Assembly: GCF_028198145.1 (NCBI RefSeq) | Contig: NZ_CP116338.1 | Coordinates: forward strand, 2,790,001-2,854,000 | Origin: Microbacterium sp. nov. GSS16 | GTDB lineage: Bacteria > Actinomycetota > Actinomycetes > Actinomycetales > Microbacteriaceae | Direction of reading: 5' to 3' | DNA: 64,000 nucleotides | In this document: one piece after another, positions 40,123 to 48,192 of the stretch | Layout: each line of letters begins with the position of its first letter | Position numbering within the stretch: the first letter of the stretch is position 1 | Translations under genes and position numbers: made by a program | Notes under the pieces: model-generated | What the model was told of the DNA's origin: nothing | What the model saw: the letters and a program-made list of their open reading frames with translations, nothing else | The model's database searches: none

Positions 40123-40817
40123 TGAGGTAGCTCGTCGAGGCCGTTCAGCTCAAGCGTTTTCTGAGTGGCATCGACAACCTGTTGGGCGGACCAGTCGTCG
40201 GGCAGGGTCAGCAGGGTGCCGGTCTCTACTCGCTCTGCCTGAACCCCGTCGGCGACGTGATCGATTCTGCCGACGGCGTCAGCGAGCCAGAGCCGATACC
40301 CGGGAGTGATCTTCCAGTTTCCGCGGCGCGCCAGACGCTGCATTTCAATCGTTCCGAGCCGAACCATCAGGGGATCCCACCCCTCGACCGCTGAACTGAC
40401 GACGGCATCGGTGAAGGCCCGCGGGATATGTTCACCGTCGACCGCGGTGACCTCGATGTCAGCGCGTTGAGCCGGGATGCGTCCCCCCGTGTGATCCTGA
40501 CCCGCGCTGACGTGCGCGACTGCCATCGCCTCACTGGTGAAGCCTCGCACCCAGAACGCGTAACCGTCCCAATCACCCCGCCGCGCCAGCCCTTCGGTCG
40601 ACTTCATCTGGGAGACCAGTTCCGCTTGTTCCGCCTGGTCCTTGGGCCACGGCGCGCGTTCGGTCCCCAGGGTCCACAACGAGATATCGGTACGTTCTCG
40701 CATTCCGTGCATGAACAGATCGACCTGGCGGGCGATCTCCTCGGGGGTTTCCTGCGGCCGCGCCCAGACGACGCGGGCGCTGACCTCTCCGACCGGCGCG
40801 GTGGTGGTCATGTTCAT
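40119..40817 (-). CDS. Immunity-like hypothetical protein
   Basis: 232 residues, soluble, starting MNMTTTAPVGEVSARVVWAR. Features are WTLGTERAPWPKDQAEQAEL, ARRGDWDGYAFWVRGFTSEA and a C-terminal LPDDWSAQQVVDATQKTLEL. I do not recognise the family firmly. Length, lack of membrane segments and position between a TY-Chap-like and a DUF6301-like gene suggest an immunity protein of a polymorphic-toxin locus. No toxin gene is present. Confidence 0.6.
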   Translation of the reverse strand: MNMTTTAPVGEVSARVVWARPQETPEEIARQVDLFMHGMRERTDISLWTLGTERAPWPKDQAEQAELVSQMKSTEGLARRGDWDGYAFWVRGFTSEAMAVAHVSAGQDHTGGRIPAQRADIEVTAVDGEHIPRAFTDAVVSSAVEGWDPLMVRLGTIEMQRLARRGNWKITPGYRLWLADAVGRIDHVADGVQAERVETGTLLTLPDDWSAQQVVDATQKTLELNGLDELPH

Positions 40818-40864
40818 CTGCTCAGACCTTCAGTGTTGAACGACACCGACTTCGGACGACTTCG

Positions 40865-41383
40865 TCACCTACGCGTCATCGGGATGGTGAGGCTCTCGAC
40901 CGGCAGGGGGTTCTGCCCCGCATCGAGGGAAGAGATCTCCTCGTCGGTGTAGGTCCGGCCTGAGTGCATCACTTCCGGCTCACACCATGCGGTGTAGCTG
41001 AGTTGCTCGGGGGCCGAGGTTCCGTACACATCGCGCAACGCGACGACACAGCTGTGCGCGAGCTGGTCGAACCGTGCTGTGATCGCCGGAAGGTCGAGGC
41101 GAAACGTCCAGTTCGGCTGGGCATCGAAGCAAAGCGTCCAACCTGATTCTGCGAGCAGCTGCTCACCGTTGTCGTCGGCATGGTGAGCGAGTTGTTGATT
41201 GCTGTTACTGGTGCACTCCGCTGCGACTGCGTCGTCGTCGGCAGCGAACTGCACATAGGCATGAGTCGCTCCGTCTTGGACGACGAGGAATCCTCGATCC
41301 GGAAGTTCACGAATGGCACGCGCCAGTTGTGTCGTGAACTCCTCCCAGCCCAGTCCCACCTGCTGCACGCTCACGCGGCCCAC
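40865..41383 (-). CDS. TY-Chap-like protein
   Basis: 172 residues from GTG at 41383. WEEFTTQLARAIRELPDRGF followed by LVVQDGATHAYVQFAADDDA (about residues 13-52) resembles the TY-Chap N-terminal domain of actinobacterial proteins associated with type VII secretion and toxin-immunity loci. The C-terminal half has LAHSCVVALRDVYGTSAPEQ. It overlaps the DUF6301-like gene by 13 bases. It is probably a chaperone- or immunity-type cytoplasmic protein. The family call is from memory of the motif. Confidence 0.65.
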   Translation of the reverse strand: MGRVSVQQVGLGWEEFTTQLARAIRELPDRGFLVVQDGATHAYVQFAADDDAVAAECTSNSNQQLAHHADDNGEQLLAESGWTLCFDAQPNWTFRLDLPAITARFDQLAHSCVVALRDVYGTSAPEQLSYTAWCEPEVMHSGRTYTDEEISSLDAGQNPLPVESLTIPMTRR

Positions 41384-41853
41384 TCCTTGTTCGCCTTCCG
41401 CAGGTCGACCTCGGGTTGAGTGAGGTACAGCGCCTCCACAACTTTCGATCGGACGATCATGACACCACCCCGCGACTCCAGATCGAAGTAGGCGCGATCA
41501 ACCTCGCCGCGACGCAATGCGCCTTTGCCCCAACGCTTTTCGGCCCCGTCGACGTACTCGGCGAAGCGGTCGGCGATGAATCGAGCAAAGTCGTCGGTGA
41601 TGTGCTTCTCGTGATCGGTGAGGGTCAGCATGATCCTCTTCACGGGGTCATCTGCCGGTCCGATGCCCTCGACGTCGGGAAAGCTCAGTCCAAAGCGATC
41701 GTTGGACACCCAGCCGTCCTGGTCCTGGGTCCAGGCGATCCCGCTGGACAACTCCGCGGCCTCCCGCTCGGTCATCGGCCAGTTCGCGTCCACCCAGAAC
41801 TGCAGCATGTCTAGCGCTTCATCGACCGGAATCGACTGCCAGATGCTCATCAT
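41371..41853 (-). CDS. DUF6301-like protein, intact copy
   Basis: 160 residues starting MMSIWQSIPVDEALDMLQFW. Features are NWPMTEREAAELSSGIAWTQ, DRFGLSFPDVEGIG and VKRIMLTLTDHEKHITDDFA, which resemble DUF6301, a family found near WXG100-type toxin genes. The C-terminal part (GGVMIVRSKVVEALYLTQPE) is missing from the duplicated copy. The start overlaps the end of an upstream frame by four bases. An immunity role is inferred from context. Confidence 0.65.
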   Translation of the reverse strand: MMSIWQSIPVDEALDMLQFWVDANWPMTEREAAELSSGIAWTQDQDGWVSNDRFGLSFPDVEGIGPADDPVKRIMLTLTDHEKHITDDFARFIADRFAEYVDGAEKRWGKGALRRGEVDRAYFDLESRGGVMIVRSKVVEALYLTQPEVDLRKANKEWAA

Positions 41854-42077
41854 TTTCCTTCCGTCGCAGTCGGCAGGTCCAACCTGTCCGGATCGAGTCG
41901 GAGCTTGGTGACCCCGATGGAGCCGTCCGGTTTTGCCGGGACGACATCGTCTCGCACTTCATCATCACACGTCACGATCGAGCGAACGTTCGGTCCCTCG
42001 TGGCATCCTTGCCCGGCGTGGCGAGTACTTGTCGCATGGCCGCTGCGTCCGACCCAGAAGTTCCTCGTGTGGATCAC
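41850..42077 (-). pseudogene. C-terminal remnant of an upstream gene
   Basis: An open frame of about 75 codons ends in VTKLRLDPDRLDLPTATEGK with its TGA overlapping the DUF6301-like start (ATGA), which suggests a once-coupled upstream gene. The frame is closed at about 42120 by a stop, just short of attachment-like copies 4 and 5. No family was recognised. It may be the tail of a lost toxin gene, but that is speculation. Confidence 0.4.
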
Positions 42078-42201
42078 CCTGTTCCAGATCGGCAGCGCGG
42101 TCAGCCGAACCTTCCGCTAGCGCGCAGCCGCGGCGAATTGCCTGCGGGTCGCACATGAATCTGGCGCCCGGAGCTCCCTGTGGGAAATGCAGGCACTCGA
42201 A

Positions 42202-42253
42202 CCAGACGTTGAGGCGGAACGCGACTAGACGTTGAAGCGGAACTCCACCACGT
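42202..42253 (-). repeat. Attachment-site-like copies 4 and 5 of the ychF 3' end
   Basis: Copy 5 (42225-42253) is identical to the last 29 bases of ychF at 46272-46300, beginning CTAGACGTTGAAGCGG. Copy 4 (42202-42225) is immediately adjacent and matches in 20 of 24 positions (AGACGTTGAGGCGGAAC). Both have the ychF orientation. The integrase remnant starts 36 bases to the right of copy 5, the usual position of a large serine integrase next to its attachment site. Copies 5 and 6 are the best candidates for attL and attR of the youngest element. Confidence 0.88.
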
Positions 42254-42289
42254 TCGATAGCCGAATAACCTTTGACGTAGATTGACTCC

Positions 42290-42462
42290 ATGAGTGCTGA
42301 GCCTCGCCGGGCCGCCGTCTACCTGCGGATCTCTCAGGATCGCGAGAACCGTCGCCTGGGTGTGGACCGCCACGGGTAGGACGCCGAGGCGCTCATCAAG
42401 CGCTATAGGATGGACTCCAGCAGGGGTCTACGAGGACAACGACATCTCCGGCAGTGGAGTTC
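42290..42462 (+). pseudogene. Decayed large serine integrase, N-terminal remnant
   Basis: ATG at 42290 gives MSAEPRRAAVYLRISQDREN with the catalytic serine at residue 15 in the YLRIS-D motif. A TAG at 42377-42379 interrupts it. The frame continues as DAEALIKRY, then one extra A at 42407 shifts the frame to GWTPAGVYEDNDISGSG. This is the canonical resolvase N terminus of phage-type serine integrases. After about 42462 similarity ends and very G+C-rich DNA of different origin begins, so most of the gene has been lost. Confidence 0.9.
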
Positions 42463-42619
42463 TCCGATGGCGCCATCGCCCCCGCCCTGCTGGGCGAGGA
42501 CCTGTCCGTGGGGCCCTACACGACCGCGGCGGGCACGCGCATGCCGGCCGCGCGGTGGGCAATCGCGGCGGCGCCCGCCGTTACCAGCGGCGGCCAGAAC
42601 GGCCCGGACGGCTTCCGGG

Positions 42620-43342
42620 TCACCGGGCGGCGCCCACCCCCGCCACCACGAGGTCGATGAGCCGGCGGAGCACAACATCGACGTCCTGGCCGTCGATGCG
42701 CCCCTGCCGGGAGCGGTTGAGCTCGGCCAGCACCCCGGCGACGATGAGCCGGGCGCCGGTTGTCGCAGCCGCACCGGGCTCCTCGCCGGCAGTGCCTGTC
42801 ACACCGTCCCGCGCCGCTCCGATCGCACCGGAAGCGTCGGCCCGGCCGTCCTGCAGGCGCGCGGCGATCTGCTCTTCTAGGCGATCGACGTGGTCGAGGA
42901 CCCGCCGGCGATGCGGCATGTCCGCACCGAAGAGGATCTCGCGGGCGACCCACGTCGCAAGCTCGGACCACCGCCGCATCGCGGTGACGAGCGGCGAGAT
43001 CAGCTCCGCGATCCGGTCCGCGGTCTCCCCGCCCGCCGTCGCGACGCCGGGCGCGACGAACGCAGAGAGCGAAGGGGTGGTCGTCCCGCGCTCGTGGGCT
43101 CCCCAGAGCGCATCGACGACCATCATGAGCAGCTCGACCTTCGTCGCCGCGTACTGGAAGACAGTGCCCTCGGCCACATCCGCCGCGCGCGCGACCTCGC
43201 TCATCGAGGTCCGCTCGAAACCGCGCTCCTCGAAGAGCGCGCGCGCCGCGGCGAGGATGCGGGCGCTCTTCTCCGCCTTCGCCCGCTCGCGCCTGCCCAG
43301 CGTCGCCGAGGGCGCCAGCTCCGTGTCATCCCGAGTTTCCAT
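42620..43342 (-). CDS. TetR family transcriptional regulator
   Basis: 240 residues. The N-terminal DNA-binding domain (RILAAARALFEERGFERTSM, then SEVARAADVAEGTVFQYAAT, about residues 28-70) is a typical TetR helix-turn-helix; the C-terminal ligand domain is divergent, with a Gly/Ala-rich insert near 185-205. A TGAG-N4-CTCA site lies 26 bases upstream of its start and again upstream of the hydroxyacyl-CoA dehydrogenase, suggesting autoregulation and control of that gene. The ligand may be an acyl-CoA. Confidence 0.88.
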   Translation of the reverse strand: METRDDTELAPSATLGRRERAKAEKSARILAAARALFEERGFERTSMSEVARAADVAEGTVFQYAATKVELLMMVVDALWGAHERGTTTPSLSAFVAPGVATAGGETADRIAELISPLVTAMRRWSELATWVAREILFGADMPHRRRVLDHVDRLEEQIAARLQDGRADASGAIGAARDGVTGTAGEEPGAAATTGARLIVAGVLAELNRSRQGRIDGQDVDVVLRRLIDLVVAGVGAAR

Positions 43343-43358
43343 GCGGCAATTGTAGTCG

Positions 43359-43379
43359 ACTCAATTCTGAGTACACTCA
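43359..43379. promoter_or_regulatory. Candidate TetR operator upstream of tetR
   Basis: Overlapping inverted repeats ACTCA-ATTC-TGAGT (43359-43372) and TGAG-TACA-CTCA (43368-43379) lie 17-37 bases before the TetR start. The second has the same TGAG-N4-CTCA form as the site at 45558-45569. TetR autoregulation through such sites is common. Not experimentally known. Confidence 0.6.
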
Positions 43380-43393
43380 ATATCGCGCCGGGT

Positions 43394-44420
43394 GATCGGC
43401 ATCCGGCGCGCGACGGGAAGAGCACCCGCAGCCGCCGCTGGATCTGGACGCTCCCGGTCCCGTACTGGCGGATCTCGTCGGTGGCCGCGGCCACGTAGCC
43501 GGCCCAGCTGCGCGTCCAGTCGCGCAGCACCGACGCGTCGGGGTGGGCGGCCAGGAGCGCCTCGCGCTTCGCGATGTCCGGGGCGAGTTCGGCGAGGAGG
43601 TCCTCGATCTCGTCGAGCGCCTGGACGGCGCGGCTGGGATCGTTGACCGCGGGCGAGAGCGCCTTGAGCGCGATGTCGACCATGGCGCGGATCGCGCCGA
43701 AGTGCCCGCTGACGGGCGAGAGCGCGTCGCCGAACGCCAGCGCCGATTCGAGCGCGCGGCACTGGGCCCGGCCCACCGGCGCCGAGGTCCGCAAGAGGAT
43801 CCCGCCGCTCGGCGCGGGAGTGCCCAGGCTGGGCACGAGCTCGATGCGCATGCCCCACGGGTCCTCGCAGTCGAGCAGGCGCGGGATGTTGACGGCGAGC
43901 ACCCCCCCGGGGCGCGGCGGCGCCGGCGCACCGAGCGGCCGCCGGCGACGGTGCCGGTGGCGAGCTCCGCAACGCGGGTGTGGAAGCGGGCCGGGTCGTA
44001 GCGGGTGGAGTCGCGGCGACCGCGATGAACTTGGCGCCGCAGCCCACGGTGATGTCCACCGCCATGACGGTCGAGTCCCAGGGGCGGTAGGCGTCCCCGC
44101 CCACCGCGATCGAGAGCGCGATGAGGAGCGCATAGGCGAACGTGCCCACGAAGCAACCCAGCCCCCACTGGATGACGCGATCGGCCTGGAAGACCGGCGA
44201 GATGCGCACGGACAGGGCGGTGACGCGCAGGCTCATGTCGGCTGTCAGCGCGCTGAAGACGAGGCCGGCCAAGGTGACCATGGCCCCGGAGATGATGCCC
44301 AGCAGCGACCCCGCGTCGACCTGCGGGTAATGCAGCGGCGGCGCGAGCGCGGTCGAGGGCAGGCAGCACGGCGCCGAGGGCGAGGGCGAGCAGGAAGAGA
44401 CGCAGGGGGATGCCCCGCAT
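43394..44420 (-). pseudogene. DUF2254-type membrane protein, multiply frameshifted
   Basis: The family's parts are visible in different frames: the start MRGIPLRLFLLALALGAVLP (44420), the membrane region LLGIISGAMVTLAGLVFSAL and FVGTFAYALLIALSIAVGGD in a second frame, TRYDPARFHTRVAELATGTV in another, and IALKALSPAVNDPSRAVQAL with DEIEDLLAELAP in a third. At least three frame changes are needed, and the end appears cut near 43394. DUF2254 proteins are predicted inner-membrane proteins of unknown function. Confidence 0.8.
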
Positions 44421-44638
44421 CGTGGGCACGCGGACGTGGCGCACATGGCCGCCCATTCGCGGCGGTCGGCGGCTGTCTCCCGGCGGGCCGGGCCCGCCTC
44501 GGAATCGCCGTCCCTCAGCGCTGCACAGACACGGAACTCCTAGCGACCGGGCCGCCCGGCGGCGCGCCCGCCGCACCCATGGCGCGGCAGGTCGAGCCTA
44601 CCGAGCGCGGCCCACCTCCACCACAGAGCGGGCGGGGC

Positions 44639-45499
44639 TCAGCCCTGCGGGTCGTCGTAGAAGCCGCCGCCCGCGCCGGCGCCCATGCGGCCGCGGTCGA
44701 TGTAGTGCTCCTTGAGCCAGGCGGCGAGGCGCTGGCTGTGCTCATCGCCGCTCGACAGGATGTTGTAGGCGGTGCCGAGGCCCACGATGTCGTAGATCTG
44801 GAACGGTCCCATGGGCGCGCCCGTGGCGATCCGCCAGACGTTGTCGACGTCCTCTGGCTGTGCGTAGCCGCCCGCCGCCAGGTCGAGGGCCGCATTGAGG
44901 AAAGGCACGAGCAGCGAGTTGAGCACGTAGCCGGGGCGCTCCTTGAGCACGGGAATGGGCACCATACCGATGGCGCGGGCGAACTCCACGACCGTGTCGA
45001 AAACCGCGGGGTTCGTCTCCGCTGTGCCCATGACCTCGGCGGTGTTGAACTTCCAGATCTGGTTGGCGAAGTGCAGGGCGAGGAAGCGGTCGGGCCGCCC
45101 CGTGAAGTCCTTCATGTCGCTGGGCAACAGGGTCGAGGAGTTCGTCGCGAAGATCGTGTGCTCGGGGGCGAGCGCCGCGAGCTTCTCGTATGTCTCGCGC
45201 TTTATGTCGAGGCGCTCCGGGACGGCCTCGATGATGAGATCGGCATTCCCCGCGGCCTGCGCGAGGTCCGTCGTCATCGCCAGGCGCTCGAGCGCTGCCT
45301 GCGTGCTGGCCTCGGTGGCGCCCTCGACCTCGGCCCGGTAGGCGGTGACGAGCGCGTCCAGGCGCTTGCGGCCGGCGCTCAGGGCCTCGTCGCCGATGTC
45401 GTAGACGGTGACGTCGAAGCCGGAGTAGGCGGTCTGGTAGGCGATCTGGGCGCCGAGCACTCCGGCGCCCAGCACGGTGACGCGGGCGATGTCGCTCAT
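44639..45499 (-). CDS. 3-hydroxyacyl-CoA (3-hydroxybutyryl-CoA) dehydrogenase
   Basis: 286 residues from ATG at 45499 with GGAGGAAC upstream. The NAD site VTVLGAGVLGAQIAYQTAYS is at residues 7-26. Then come DLIIEAVPERLDIKRETYEK, FATNSSTLLPSD and LALHFANQIWKFNTAEVMGT (about residues 117-160). The C-terminal dimerisation domain contains GYVLNSLLVPFLNAALDLAA. It oxidises 3-hydroxyacyl-CoA in fatty-acid or hydroxybutyrate metabolism. It is the only clearly intact metabolic gene of the island and probably under the TetR regulator. Confidence 0.9.
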   Translation of the reverse strand: MSDIARVTVLGAGVLGAQIAYQTAYSGFDVTVYDIGDEALSAGRKRLDALVTAYRAEVEGATEASTQAALERLAMTTDLAQAAGNADLIIEAVPERLDIKRETYEKLAALAPEHTIFATNSSTLLPSDMKDFTGRPDRFLALHFANQIWKFNTAEVMGTAETNPAVFDTVVEFARAIGMVPIPVLKERPGYVLNSLLVPFLNAALDLAAGGYAQPEDVDNVWRIATGAPMGPFQIYDIVGLGTAYNILSSGDEHSQRLAAWLKEHYIDRGRMGAGAGGGFYDDPQG

Positions 45500-45557
45500 G
45501 GTGTTCCTCCTCGATGGGCCGCCGGGGCGGCAGCCGCGCAACCTGCGCGCCTATTTT

Positions 45558-45569
45558 TGAGCTTACTCA
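45558..45569. promoter_or_regulatory. Candidate TetR operator upstream of the hydroxyacyl-CoA dehydrogenase
   Basis: TGAG-CTTA-CTCA flanked by T-rich and AT-rich bases, 59 bases before the dehydrogenase start. It matches the TGAG-N4-CTCA form upstream of the TetR gene. The AT-rich setting within very G+C-rich DNA suits a promoter. Confidence 0.6.
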
Positions 45570-45639
45570 TTTTTCCGCGCACGGCAAGGGCGCGGCCTGG
45601 CGCCCGCTCCCCTCGCGTCCGGGGCTACTTCCGCAACGC

Positions 45640-46124
45640 GCAGCGCGCAGCGCGCGGCGCGCGGCGCACGAGCGCGGCGACGAACCGCGCCCGGTCGGCA
45701 GGGGCGACCAGCGCGGCCAGCGCCTCGGGCTCGGCTGGCAGCCCCGCCCGGCGCGTGCCCTCGAGCGCCTGGCATCGAAGACCGGCGGGAGGGACCAGAT
45801 CCCCTGGAGCTCGCGCAGGAAGATCTGCGCCCCGGCGGGCCCGATGCCGGGAAAGGCGCGCAGCAGACGGCTCAGGGCCGCGGGCTCCGTGTGCCCCGCT
45901 GCACGCAGCCGGCGCAGGTCACCGCCGTAGTCCGCGAGTAGCTGCTCTGGCATGCGGCCCAGGCGGGTCGCAGTGCTCTCGTCGTAGCGGCCGTAGCCGG
46001 CGCGGCGACGCGTCGAGGCGCGCATGTGCGCCGGGGGTGGTGAGGCCGGCGTCCCACAGCTCACGCGCGGCGGCCACCGCGATGTCCGCCCCATCGTGGT
46101 CCCTTCGAAGTGGAGCAGGTCCAT
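45640..46124 (-). pseudogene. HhH-type DNA glycosylase/endonuclease remnant
   Basis: Frame pieces give MDLLHFEGTT (46124), then in another frame ADIAVAAARELWDAGLTT, then RAGYGRYDESTATRLGRMPE and LLRAFPGIGPAGAQIFLREL with QGIWSLPPVFDA (a helix-hairpin-helix, about 45775-45880), and in a further frame AGLPAEPEALAALVAPADRA. The family is the endonuclease III-like protein common in actinobacteria. Several frameshifts make a functional product unlikely. Confidence 0.75.
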
Positions 46125-46271
46125 CGGAACCTTAGCTATGGCCACCGACAACGAGAGACGTGTTCGGGCCGCAGAAGGCATCTATGGACCTATCGCCAGA
46201 CGTTGGATCGGAGCACTCAGACCCCTTGCCCGCAGGGCCCAAGCAACACAACCCCTGGCCAGGCCGGCTCC

Positions 46272-46300
46272 CTAGACGTTGAAGCGGAACTCCACCACGT
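46272..46300 (-). repeat. Attachment site copy 6: the native ychF 3' end
   Basis: The last 29 bases of ychF, including its TAG stop, are repeated exactly at 42225-42253 and imperfectly at four more places down to 38237. Integration here keeps ychF intact because the element restores the terminal codons. It is the inner limit of the island. Confidence 0.85.
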
Positions 46301-47345
46301 CGCCGTCCTGCATGACGTAATCCTTGCCCTCGAGCCGCGCCTTGCCCTTCGCGCGGGCCTCGGCGACCGACCCGGTCGCGACGAGGTCGTCGAACGAGAT
46401 GACCTCGGCCTTGATGAAGCCCTTCTCGAAGTCGGTGTGGATCACGCCTGCCGCCTGCGGCGCCTTCGCGCCCTGCGGGATGGTCCAGGCGCGCGACTCC
46501 TTGGGGCCGGCGGTGAGATAGGTCTGCAGACCGAGCGTCGCGAAGCCGATGCGGGCGAGCTGGTCGAGACCCGATTCGGTCTGACCGGTGGCCTCCAGCA
46601 GCTCCTGCGCGTCCTCCGGGTCCAGCCCGATCAGCTCCGACTCGATCTTCGCGTCGAGGAACACGGCCTGCGCGGGCGCGACAAGAGCCTGCAGCTCTGC
46701 CTTCCGCTCCTCGTCGGTGAGCACCGATTCATCGACGTTGAACACGTAGATGTACGGCTTCGCCGTCAGCAGACCGAGCTCCTTGATCGGCGACAGGTCG
46801 ATGCCCGCCGTCGAGAGCAGCTGACCGCGCTCGAGGGCATCCTTCGCTGCGTTCGCGGCATCCAGAACCGACGGGTCGGTCTTCTTCTGCTTCACTTCCT
46901 TCTCGAAGCGCGGCAGCGCCTTCTCGATCGTCTGCAGATCGGCGAGCATGAGCTCGGCGTTGATGGTCTCCATGTCGCCCTTGGGGTCGACGGTTCCCTC
47001 GACATGCACGACGTCATCGTCGACGAAGCCGCGCACGACCTGCGCGATCGCGTCGGCCTCGCGGATGTTGGCGAGGAACTGGTTGCCGAGCCCCTCCCCC
47101 TCGCTCGCGCCGCGCACGATGCCGGCGATGTCGACGAACGACACGGTGGCGGGCAGGATGCGCTCGCTGCCGAAGATCCCGGCCAGCACCTGCAGGCGCG
47201 GATCGGGCAGGTTCACCACGCCGATGTTCGGCTCGATCGTCGCGAACGGGTAGTTCGCCGCGAGCACGTCGTTCTTGGTCAGCGCGTTGAAGAGGGTGGA
47301 CTTGCCGACGTTGGGCAGGCCGACGATTCCGATAGTAAGAGCCAC
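46272..47345 (-). CDS. ychF: Redox-regulated ribosome-binding ATPase YchF
   Basis: 357 residues, full length. Obg-family G domain with IVGLPNVGKSTLFNAL (residues 6-21) and VDIAGIVRGASEGEGLGNQF (about 66-86). NVDES occupies the G4 position, the change that makes YchF prefer ATP. The C-terminal TGS-like domain ends GDVVEFRFNV. It binds ribosomes and is linked to oxidative-stress response. Its 3' end has served as an integration target; the reading frame is not damaged. Confidence 0.97.
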   Translation of the reverse strand: MALTIGIVGLPNVGKSTLFNALTKNDVLAANYPFATIEPNIGVVNLPDPRLQVLAGIFGSERILPATVSFVDIAGIVRGASEGEGLGNQFLANIREADAIAQVVRGFVDDDVVHVEGTVDPKGDMETINAELMLADLQTIEKALPRFEKEVKQKKTDPSVLDAANAAKDALERGQLLSTAGIDLSPIKELGLLTAKPYIYVFNVDESVLTDEERKAELQALVAPAQAVFLDAKIESELIGLDPEDAQELLEATGQTESGLDQLARIGFATLGLQTYLTAGPKESRAWTIPQGAKAPQAAGVIHTDFEKGFIKAEVISFDDLVATGSVAEARAKGKARLEGKDYVMQDGDVVEFRFNV

Positions 47346-47391
47346 GGGATACGAGTCTACCGGCGGGGACGCCGCCGCAGAGTCGGTGGGA

Positions 47392-48132
47392 TCAGCCGCG
47401 CAGCGCCCGGAATGCCCAGGTCACGTACGGCACGTCGATGCTCGACTCCTCATCCAGCCCCAGTTCGTCGAACAGGTCGTCCATCCCCCGCCGGATGCTC
47501 GCCAGCTCACTCTCCGATGCGGTGATGAGGTGGCTGCGCGACGCAGCCATCCGGTGCAGCTGGGCACGCGTCATCGGCCGCCGCCACTCCCACCGCTCGC
47601 CCTCCAGCGAGCCGAACGGCGGTGCGACGGTGGGACCGCCGGCGTCGAGCATCTCCTCCGCGGCGCTCGCGCGCATGATCGCCGTGAGCCGGCGCACCCA
47701 GTCGACGCGGCCGTCGCGTGCGTTCCAGATCAGCCCCAGCGTCCCACCCGGGCGCACCACCCGCCCGATCTCCGCGGACGCGGTGACGGGGTCAACCCAG
47801 TGCCACGCCTGCCCCAGCACGACCGCGTCGACACTGGCATCCGGAAGCGGCAGCGCCTCCGCTGTGCCGAGGAACGTCGGCACGCCCGGCACCTGCTCAC
47901 GCAGCTTCGCAAGCATAGTGGCATCCGGATCGATGGCGACGACCTCGGCGTCGCGCGCCTCGACGACCACCCGGGTGAGTTTGCCGGTTCCCGCGCCGAC
48001 ATCCGCGAGACGACGCGACCCCTCGGGCATGCACTCGAGCATCCACGCGACCGCCTCGAACGGATAGTCGGGTCGTGCCGCCTCGTAACTGTCGGCCTCG
48101 GCGCCGAAGGATGTCGCTCGCGAATCGCCCAT
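47392..48132 (-). CDS. Class I SAM-dependent methyltransferase
   Basis: 246 residues from ATG at 48132. SAM-binding motif I LADVGAGTGKLTRVVVEA (about residues 43-60), acidic motif II VVAIDPDATML and motif III LPLPDASVDAVVLGQAWHWV identify a methyltransferase_11-type enzyme. FGAEADSYEAARPDYP at the start is common in this subgroup. The substrate is unknown. It lies 46 bases upstream of ychF in the same direction. Confidence 0.9.
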   Translation of the reverse strand: MGDSRATSFGAEADSYEAARPDYPFEAVAWMLECMPEGSRRLADVGAGTGKLTRVVVEARDAEVVAIDPDATMLAKLREQVPGVPTFLGTAEALPLPDASVDAVVLGQAWHWVDPVTASAEIGRVVRPGGTLGLIWNARDGRVDWVRRLTAIMRASAAEEMLDAGGPTVAPPFGSLEGERWEWRRPMTRAQLHRMAASRSHLITASESELASIRRGMDDLFDELGLDEESSIDVPYVTWAFRALRG

Positions 48133-48192
48133 GTTCGTCAGCCTACGGCGAGTCTGCCGGGCGGCGTCCGGATGCCGCGGGATGGTGGATCC

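Noticed and set aside
42454..42660. Small plus-strand frame starting MEFSDGAIAPALLGEDLSVG
   Set aside because: It could be a gene fragment at the junction with the integrase remnant, but no family was recognised and it overlaps the TetR 3' end.
43574..46135. 853-codon plus-strand frame across the island block
   Set aside because: Arg/Ala/Gly-rich composition without motifs; it runs against the intact dehydrogenase and the recognisable pseudogenes on the minus strand.
46200..46225. CAGACGTTGGATCGG, resembling the start of the ychF attachment sequence
   Set aside because: Similarity stops after about nine bases and the conserved AAGCGGAACTCCACC part is absent.
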